12,087 nt of DNA. Source: an uncultured Chryseolinea sp. Lineage in GTDB: Bacteria > Bacteroidota > Bacteroidia > Cytophagales > Cyclobacteriaceae. Below are positions 6,429 to 12,087 of this stretch, one piece after another. The stretch is from NCBI GenBank assembly GCA_946478915.1, contig CAMLER010000080.1, positions 1 through 12,087 on the forward strand, read 5' to 3'. Below the pieces are notes generated by a model, which was given only the letters and a program-made list of their open reading frames with translations, was not told where the DNA came from and searched no databases. Each line of letters starts with the position of its first letter. Positions within the stretch are counted from its first letter, which is position 1. Made by a program: the position numbers and the translations under genes.

Positions 6429-7118
6429 ATGATCAAACTGAAAAACCTTGAAAAAGTCTATACGACTGAAGAAGTAGAAACCACCGCCTTAAACAACATT
6501 AATATTGAAATTAAGGAAGGTGAGTTTGTTGCCATTATGGGTCCGTCTGGTTGCGGAAAGTCTACCTTGCTCAATATCCTCGGCCTGTTGGACAATCCAT
6601 CGGGAGGTGAATACCATTTCGGAGAACATGAAGTAGCACGATATTCAGAACGTCAGCGTGCGCAACTTCGCAAAGGATCGATCGGGTTCGTGTTCCAAAG
6701 TTTCAATCTGATCGATGAGCTTACGGTATTTGAAAACGTGGAGCTTCCATTGTTGTACATGAAGGTCCCTTCAGCTGAGCGCAAACAGAGAGTGGAGGAG
6801 GTTTTGGAGCGTATGAATATTATGCACCGCAGAAATCACTTTCCGCAACAATTATCGGGCGGACAGCAGCAGCGTGTTGCTATTTCCCGTGCCATTGTAG
6901 CGAAGCCTCGCGTGATCCTCGCCGATGAGCCAACTGGTAATCTTGATTCAGCAAATGGTGAAGAGGTGATGAAGCTGTTGTCACAGTTGAATGAAGAAGG
7001 CACCACCATCATCATGGTTACTCACTCTCCTTATGATGCAAACTACGCGCACCGCATCATCAACCTGTTCGATGGAAAAGTCGTAACAGAGAACATCAAA
7101 GAGCAATTTCATATCTGA
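6429..7118 (+). CDS. ABC transporter ATP-binding protein, MacB/LolD class
   Basis: This is a complete 229-residue nucleotide-binding subunit that hydrolyses ATP on the cytoplasmic face to drive the neighbouring FtsX-type permeases. It has Walker [10 protein letters not shown] (38-46), the Q-loop Gln90 in FVFQSFNLI, the signature LSGGQQQR (142-149), Walker B and D-loop [12 protein letters not shown] (162-173) and the switch His199 in MVTHS. The LNxLGLLDxPxxG region, [20 protein letters not shown] and DEPTGNLD are typical of the mechanotransmission (type VII) ABC group: MacB, LolD and FtsE relatives. Unlike enteric MacB, the ATPase is a separate protein rather than fused to the permease. The gap of 108 nt from the adaptor gene holds a short tandem repeat; the ATG at 6429 follows an A-rich stretch with no Shine-Dalgarno. 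As the only ATPase in the cluster, it probably serves both permeases. Confidence 0.96.
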   Translation: MIKLKNLEKVYTTEEVETTALNNINIEIKEGEFVAIMGPSGCGKSTLLNILGLLDNPSGGEYHFGEHEVARYSERQRAQLRKGSIGFVFQSFNLIDELTVFENVELPLLYMKVPSAERKQRVEEVLERMNIMHRRNHFPQQLSGGQQQRVAISRAIVAKPRVILADEPTGNLDSANGEEVMKLLSQLNEEGTTIIMVTHSPYDANYAHRIINLFDGKVVTENIKEQFHI

Positions 7119-7134
7119 TAAACCAGGATGGCCG

Positions 7135-7165
7135 GAACTTTCAGACAACCAACGTCTGAAAGTTC
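7135..7165. repeat. Strong stem-loop between the ATPase and the first permease
   Basis: GAACTTTCAGAC (7135-7146) and GTCTGAAAGTTC (7154-7165) are perfect 12-bp arms around AACCAAC, with a further G-T pair possible at 7134/7166. Outer CCAGG (7123-7127) and CCTGG (7183-7187) could close a larger structure. No T-run follows, so a simple Rho-independent terminator is unlikely. It may set relative expression by RNA processing or stability, or be a dispersed palindromic (REP-like) element. Confidence 0.8.
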
Positions 7166-7192
7166 TCGTTCCTACATGCAACCCTGGCAAGG

Positions 7193-7214
7193 GATATACT
7201 GTCTAAGGTATATC
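7193..7214. repeat. Second inverted repeat just before the first permease start
   Basis: GATATAC (7193-7199) and GTATATC (7208-7214) are perfect 7-bp arms around 8 nt, extendable by G-T pairs. The repeat ends 17 nt before the ATG at 7232, so in mRNA it could sit beside the ribosome binding region. It could equally be an operator. Confidence 0.5.
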
Positions 7215-7231
7215 TATAACTTCTTTTCGCT

Positions 7232-9610
7232 ATGCTGAAGAATTTCTTTCTGATCACACTTCGCAACATGATGAAGAATAAACTCTTCATCTTCATCAAC
7301 ATTTTCGGGATGGGCATCGCTATAGCGTACTGTATCGTCGCTTATTTTGCGTATGAGAACGATGCAACTTTCGATGCTGTACACAAGAACGGCGAGCAGA
7401 TCTATCGCGTAAGCGCCATTCGTGAATTTGACGATCAACTGACTCGCTTCGGATTTGCACCACTGCCATTGCGCACCATTATTGATCAGAACTTCAATGA
7501 TGTTGAGAAGTCCACTCGGTTTTTCTTTTCCTGGTCTAATTTTAAGAGAGAAGATGATTTGTTTCAGTCTAACCTCGCTTATGTTGATCCAGACTTTTTC
7601 GAAATGTTCTCGTTCGATTTTATTAATGGGGATCCCAAGGCACTGCATGATATTAGGAGCGTTTTCATAAGCGATAAAATGGCAGTAAGGTTATTTGCCT
7701 CTGCCGAGGAAGCGTATGGAAAAACCATCACCCAGGTAATTGGCCAGGAGTTAAAAGAAATTAAGATCGCGGGTGTTTTCAAGGAACCTCCACAAAATTC
7801 AAGTTTTTACTTCCGGGAAGCTTATCTGAACTTCGAGAATTGTAAGGATGAACATAAGGAAGTCCAGGATAACAATTGGACACAAGAATCCACGTTGTTC
7901 CTGCAAATCAAGGACCCTGGTCGTTTAGGTGAAATATACAAGCAACTTCAACCCTATACGGCGAACAACAATAAGGTAAGAGAGGATTTTATTATCAGAG
8001 AGCTTGCCCTTGACCACTTTCCTTCAATGGCACACAACGATCGCGCTAGTGAAGTGCGCACGTGGACATGGGATGCTCCGCCAATAGCCGCCATCGTTGG
8101 TTCATCCGTTATGGGAATCCTCATCTTATTGATTGCATGTTTCAACCTGACAAATACAGCTATTGCCATTTCATCGAGAAGACTTAAGGAAATTGGCATC
8201 AGGAAGGTAATGGGTGGCCTTAGAAAACAGTTGATAATTCAGTTCATTGGTGAAACGACACTTGTTTGTTTTCTTGCCCTCCTTGTAGGTTTGGTCGGTA
8301 GCAAATTCCTTGTCGATGGATGGAATATAATGTGGGAACACATGCGTCTCACTCCGCACTATTCCGATAATCCACAGTTCTGGATCTTCACTGGCGCGGT
8401 GCTATTGTTTACAGGTTTAATTGCTGGCGGATATCCGGCATTTTATATTAGCAAGTTCGAGCCGATCAATATTCTGAAAGGCAAACTGAAATTCGGAGGC
8501 ACGAATTATTTCACGCGTACGCTGCTTGGACTTCAATTCGCCATTTCACTGATTGCCATCGTAAGCGCCATTGCTTTTTGGCAAAACGCCCGGTACCAGA
8601 GGGATTACGATCTCGGCTTCGATGAGAAAGGTTCGGTGATAGCGTGGTTAAATACAAGAGAAGAATTTGAAACCTACAGGAACTCGTTGGCGTCAAACCC
8701 TGAAATTATTTCGATGGCGGGTGCAGCAAGCGGGATTTTTTCCAATCGTGCGCACGAACCGGTAAAGCATGAATCGAAGCAGGTTGAGGTAGATATTATT
8801 GATGTTGGTGACGCTTATCTGAAGACGATGAATCTCACCCTTCTCGAAGGTCGTGACTTTGTCCAGGATTCAGAGACAGACAAAAAGGAATCAATTATCA
8901 TTTCCCAAAAAATGGCTTCTGTTTTCGGGTGGGAGAAACCTTTGGGTAAAGAAGTAATCTGGAAAGACTCTGTAAGATTGTATGTGGTTGGAGTGGTGAA
9001 GGATGTTTATACCGCTGGACTGTGGCGTCCCATGGAACCGATGATGATCCGTTACGTCGGGCCAGAAAAGTATAGCCAGATCGTTGTAAATACCAAAGCA
9101 TCCAAGGTTCCTGAAGTAAACCGGTTTATGGAGGAGAAATGGAAGGAGATTTTCCCCAATAGATTATATAATGGCAGCATGCTCGCTGGTATTGCGAACG
9201 AAGTAGAAGACGTCAATACAAATATTATGACCATGTATACATTCCTGGGCGTTGTTGCACTCATGCTGTCCGCAACGGGATTGTTTACACTTGTTTCATT
9301 AAATATTATCAGGAGGACAAAGGAGATTGGAGTCAGGAAAGTGTTGGGTGCTTCAGTCACTAATATTACGCGGATCATCAATACTGAATTTTTCATCATA
9401 CTCGTAGTAGCTTCTATTGGAGGCTCGGTGTTAAGTTATTTTGCTGTAGATCTTTTGATGGGAAGCATTTGGAACTACTACCTGCCTACCACCACTGCAA
9501 CTTTTGTCGTTGGAATTGCAATCATGTTCCTTGTGTCGATAACGGTGGTTGGGTACAAGGTCTTGACAGCGGCGTCGATGAATCCTGTCAAAACATTGCG
9601 TGATGAATAG
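7232..9610 (+). CDS. ABC transporter permease with two FtsX domains (first paralogue)
   Basis: This 792-residue inner-membrane permease has two FtsX-like halves. Predicted helices are at about 18-41, 285-314, 337-361, 384-407, 430-451, 667-690, 720-740 and 756-776 (eight in all). Two large periplasmic regions of MacB_PCD type lie at about 42-284 and 452-666. The cytoplasmic coupling motif after helix 2 is RRLKEIGIRKVMGG (316-329) and its second copy is RTKEIGVRKVLGA (695-707). The protein ends with NPVKTLRDE, a family-typical tail. Such double permeases are about twice the length of the membrane part of MacB, so one chain may supply the equivalent of a MacB dimer. The start ATG at 7232 follows a long stem-loop and a smaller inverted repeat. 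The N-terminal loop reads YENDATFD where the next paralogue has DELSYDKFH, so the two are clearly diverged. The substrate is unknown. Confidence 0.95.
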   Translation: MLKNFFLITLRNMMKNKLFIFINIFGMGIAIAYCIVAYFAYENDATFDAVHKNGEQIYRVSAIREFDDQLTRFGFAPLPLRTIIDQNFNDVEKSTRFFFSWSNFKREDDLFQSNLAYVDPDFFEMFSFDFINGDPKALHDIRSVFISDKMAVRLFASAEEAYGKTITQVIGQELKEIKIAGVFKEPPQNSSFYFREAYLNFENCKDEHKEVQDNNWTQESTLFLQIKDPGRLGEIYKQLQPYTANNNKVREDFIIRELALDHFPSMAHNDRASEVRTWTWDAPPIAAIVGSSVMGILILLIACFNLTNTAIAISSRRLKEIGIRKVMGGLRKQLIIQFIGETTLVCFLALLVGLVGSKFLVDGWNIMWEHMRLTPHYSDNPQFWIFTGAVLLFTGLIAGGYPAFYISKFEPINILKGKLKFGGTNYFTRTLLGLQFAISLIAIVSAIAFWQNARYQRDYDLGFDEKGSVIAWLNTREEFETYRNSLASNPEIISMAGAASGIFSNRAHEPVKHESKQVEVDIIDVGDAYLKTMNLTLLEGRDFVQDSETDKKESIIISQKMASVFGWEKPLGKEVIWKDSVRLYVVGVVKDVYTAGLWRPMEPMMIRYVGPEKYSQIVVNTKASKVPEVNRFMEEKWKEIFPNRLYNGSMLAGIANEVEDVNTNIMTMYTFLGVVALMLSATGLFTLVSLNIIRRTKEIGVRKVLGASVTNITRIINTEFFIILVVASIGGSVLSYFAVDLLMGSIWNYYLPTTTATFVVGIAIMFLVSITVVGYKVLTAASMNPVKTLRDE

Positions 9611-9661
9611 CGACGCTTGAGGTGTGGCACGCTCCGGTTTAAATTATTTCGGATAAAATAT

Positions 9662-12067
9662 ATGCTACGGAATTATTTCAAGATCGCGCTGCGAAATATC
9701 GCGCGTTATAAATTCTATTCTGCCATTAATATTTTAGGGATGTCGCTCGGATTGACGACCTGCCTGATCATCATCCTTTATATTGCGGATGAATTGAGCT
9801 ACGACAAATTTCATAGCAATTCGGAGCGAATTTATCAAGTTGGTTTGCACGCTAAAATCGGTCCCCAAGATATTACAGTTTCAAACACACCTCCCCCTAT
9901 GGGACCGGCATTGCTTGAAGAGCTGCCCGAAGTGGAATCATATACCAGAATCGGCCCGTACTATGGTGAGCCTGCTATAAAATATGGAGACAAAGTATTT
10001 GCAGAATCCAAGGTATTTTATGTTGATTCAAACTTTTTCGAATTTTTCGATTACAAGCTTCTTGAGGGCGACCGAAAGACACTTCTGACCGAACCCAATA
10101 CAATGGTGATGACGGAAGAAGTAGCACAAAAATATTTCGCTAAGGAAACAGCTATTGGTAAACTTGTGACACTGGATGATGGAAAGCGAACTTTCAAGGT
10201 CACAGGTGTTGCAGCAAATCCACCCACCAATTCGCATTTTGATTTCAGCGTGTTGCTTTCAGCAGAATCCGGTGACAGACTTCAAAGCAAGGAATGGATC
10301 AACAACAATATCTTCACTTATTTCATGCTTCATGAAAAGGCCAATCTGGAACCTGTCAATAAGAAATTTCTTGAGCTTGTTGAGAAATATGTGGGACCAG
10401 CAGTAGAACGTTTTATGAGTTCTACACTACAACAACTGCGTGAGTCCGGCGGATCGTATGGCTTCTACACAATTAAACTTACAGACATTCATTTAAAATC
10501 GCCTTCGATTCAGGATCTTGAGCCAAAGGGTAACATCCAATATATTTATTTTTTTGCAGGCGTAGGTGTGTTCATTCTTGTAATAGCTTGTATCAATTTC
10601 ATGAACCTTTCAACGGCGCGCGCGGCGGGCCGCGCCAAAGAGGTCGGACTGCGCAAAACTCTTGGATCGCTTAGGGAACAGATGATCGGACAGTTCTTAT
10701 CCGAGTCCATGATATTTAGCCTTATTGCCGTGATGGTCTCTCTGATTGCGTGTTACTACCTGTTGCCTCCATTCAACCTCCTTTCAGGTAAAGAACTTGA
10801 AATGGATGTATTTTTACAACCCTGGTTCATCGCTGCCATCGTTGGTCTTATCATTTTCGTCGGTTTCGTTGCTGGAAGCTATCCGGCATTTTATCTAACC
10901 TCCTTCAATGCTGTTGATGTCCTTAAGGGAAAGGTCAGAGCTGGTATGAAAAGCAAAGGTGTTCGAAGTTTCCTCGTTGTTTTACAGTTTTCAATTTCTA
11001 TTTTCCTGATCATTTTCACAGCAGTTGTCTATGAACAAATTAAGTTTATGCAGGAAGAGAATCTTGGCATTGACAAAGAGAACATCCTGGTTGTGAAAAA
11101 TACTTTCCGGCTTAAGGCAAACAAGGAAGCCTTCCGAAATGCACTGAGCCAGGAGCAAGGCGTGATGGAAATGAGTTATTCAAATAATAATTTTCCGGGT
11201 GTTAATAATACAACAGTTTTTAAAGAAGCCGGGTCAGAACAGGATCACGTTTTGGGCGTCTACAGTGCTGATCATGATCATCAAAAAGTGATGAAGTTTG
11301 AACTGACGGATGGAAGATTTTTCTCGCGTGAATTTGCCACAGATACAGCTGCGGTAATTCTAAACGAGGCTGCCGCCAAAGAATTTAATTTCGAAAACCC
11401 AGTGGGGGAGGAACTGATATATCCAGACCAAAATAGAATGAGGAGGCTGAAGATCGTTGGGATTGTTAAGAATTTCAACTTCGAATCGTTCAAGGATCAG
11501 ATACGCCCCCTAGCCATTTTGCTTGAGCCAAATGCCAATACCCTTTTCATCCGGTATGAAGGTAGTCCAACGGCGTTGGTTCAGAAGGTTGAGTCATTTT
11601 GGAAGCAGCATGCCGCTAACGAACCATTTGAATACTCGTTTTTAGATCAAAGCTTTGATGAACTTTTCAGAGCCGAGCAAAGAATGGGAACGACTTTCGC
11701 CATTTTTTCGGGTCTTACAATCTTTGTGGCTTGTCTCGGCCTATTCGCCTTAGCAGCATTTACGGCGGAGCAAAGAACCAAAGAGATAGGGATCCGCAAA
11801 GTCATGGGTGCATCGGTTCGCAATCTTGCTTTTCTTTTATCCCGTGAGTTTACGCTGCTTGTATTAATCGCGTTCCTACCTGCTGCACTCGCAGGGTGGT
11901 ATATTTCAAATCAATGGCTTGAGGAGTTTGTGTATCGGATCAATGTGAGCCCGCTGGTAATAATTCTTAGCGGTATGCTGGCGATAATTGTTGCCTGGGC
12001 TACGGTGAGTTTTCAGTCCATCAAAGCCGCAACCTCAAATCCGGTAGACTCGCTGAGATATGAATAA
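9662..12067 (+). CDS. ABC transporter permease with two FtsX domains (second paralogue)
   Basis: This is an 801-residue paralogue of the preceding permease with the same plan. Helices lie at about 20-41, 296-318, 350-368, 388-411, 436-456, 679-700, 730-748 and 764-784, with two periplasmic MacB_PCD-like regions (about 42-295 and 457-678). The coupling motifs are RAKEVGLRKTLGS (324-336) and RTKEIGIRKVMGA (705-717), and the tail is NPVDSLRYE. I chose ATG 9662 (MLRNYFKIALRN) rather than the in-frame TTG at 9617. The ATG aligns with the first paralogue's MLKNFFLITLRN start, and the extra 15 residues have no family character. This leaves a 51-nt gap after the first permease, consistent with co-transcription. 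The N-terminal loop IADELSYDKFHSNSERIYQV is the common form in Bacteroidota permeases of this family. It may pair with the first permease or form a separate transporter sharing the ATPase. Confidence 0.95.
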   Translation: MLRNYFKIALRNIARYKFYSAINILGMSLGLTTCLIIILYIADELSYDKFHSNSERIYQVGLHAKIGPQDITVSNTPPPMGPALLEELPEVESYTRIGPYYGEPAIKYGDKVFAESKVFYVDSNFFEFFDYKLLEGDRKTLLTEPNTMVMTEEVAQKYFAKETAIGKLVTLDDGKRTFKVTGVAANPPTNSHFDFSVLLSAESGDRLQSKEWINNNIFTYFMLHEKANLEPVNKKFLELVEKYVGPAVERFMSSTLQQLRESGGSYGFYTIKLTDIHLKSPSIQDLEPKGNIQYIYFFAGVGVFILVIACINFMNLSTARAAGRAKEVGLRKTLGSLREQMIGQFLSESMIFSLIAVMVSLIACYYLLPPFNLLSGKELEMDVFLQPWFIAAIVGLIIFVGFVAGSYPAFYLTSFNAVDVLKGKVRAGMKSKGVRSFLVVLQFSISIFLIIFTAVVYEQIKFMQEENLGIDKENILVVKNTFRLKANKEAFRNALSQEQGVMEMSYSNNNFPGVNNTTVFKEAGSEQDHVLGVYSADHDHQKVMKFELTDGRFFSREFATDTAAVILNEAAAKEFNFENPVGEELIYPDQNRMRRLKIVGIVKNFNFESFKDQIRPLAILLEPNANTLFIRYEGSPTALVQKVESFWKQHAANEPFEYSFLDQSFDELFRAEQRMGTTFAIFSGLTIFVACLGLFALAAFTAEQRTKEIGIRKVMGASVRNLAFLLSREFTLLVLIAFLPAALAGWYISNQWLEEFVYRINVSPLVIILSGMLAIIVAWATVSFQSIKAATSNPVDSLRYE

Positions 12068-12087
12068 TGAATTTGGATAGCTCATCG
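12067..12087 (+). other. Possible start of a following gene, cut by the window edge
   Basis: An ATG at 12067 overlaps the last base of the second permease's TAA stop (TAATG) and stays open for the 7 codons left in the window (MNLDSSS). A one-base stop/start overlap would suit translational coupling with another cluster gene. Seven codons cannot identify a product, and the arrangement may be chance. Confidence 0.2.

Noticed and set aside
7135..7170. Rho-independent terminator after the ATPase gene
   Set aside because: The stem is strong but is followed by TCGTTCC rather than a T-run, and the next gene continues the same transporter.
7214..7648. Antisense open frame of about 144 codons over the first permease start
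   Set aside because: It is opposite a clearly conserved permease N terminus and has no recognisable protein features.
6429..9610. Naming the ATPase and permease macB
   Set aside because: The enteric MacB is a single fused protein with four helices; here the ATPase is separate and the permeases have two FtsX halves, so only class-level similarity is justified.
9617..9661. Upstream TTG start for the second permease
   Set aside because: The 15 added residues lack family character, while ATG 9662 gives an N terminus that aligns with the first permease.

Overview
This window looks like chromosomal DNA of a Bacteroidota bacterium, probably a Cytophagales-type organism. The evidence is indirect: NtrY-like kinases with HEIMNSITP and HEIKNPLTP H-boxes, an NtrC-type regulator with the GxFTDA variant, about 800-residue double-FtsX permeases of the kind common in this phylum, A/T-rich or absent Shine-Dalgarno sequences, and 7-8 bp tandem repeats in the intergenic DNA. 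No RNA gene, insertion sequence, phage gene or CRISPR array is visible.

Layout. (1) Positions 3-1799, plus: the 3' part of a large membrane NtrY-like histidine kinase cut by the window edge. (2) Positions 4774-1788, minus: a two-component pair transcribed leftward, an NtrC-family sigma-54 activator (4774-3395) followed by its probable partner kinase (3140-1788). The partner kinase ends in a 12-nt convergent overlap with gene 1. The 254 nt between regulator and kinase hold three unrelated short tandem repeats and no gene. (3) Positions 4775-5069: a divergent control region with a near-consensus sigma-54 promoter facing right and several inverted repeats. (4) Positions 5070-12067, plus: a four-gene export cluster made of a periplasmic adaptor (MacA/HlyD type), an ABC ATPase (MacB/LolD type) and two paralogous double-FtsX permeases. 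Two stable inverted repeats lie between the ATPase and the first permease. The last bases could open another gene at 12067.

How it may work. The kinase senses a signal at the membrane and phosphorylates the receiver domain of the activator. The activator then binds inverted repeats in 4775-4990 and drives sigma-54 RNA polymerase at about 4989-5004, switching on the MacAB-like tripartite exporter. The ATPase powers the permeases, the adaptor couples them to an outer-membrane channel, and no TolC-like gene is present here. Gene functions are well supported by motifs. The regulatory link and the substrate (drug, peptide, lipid or lipoprotein) are inference.

I see no convincing entirely new system. 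The points most worth following are the sigma-54 promoter and operator candidates, the GSFTDA motif, the clustered 7/8-mer repeats and the intercistronic hairpins.
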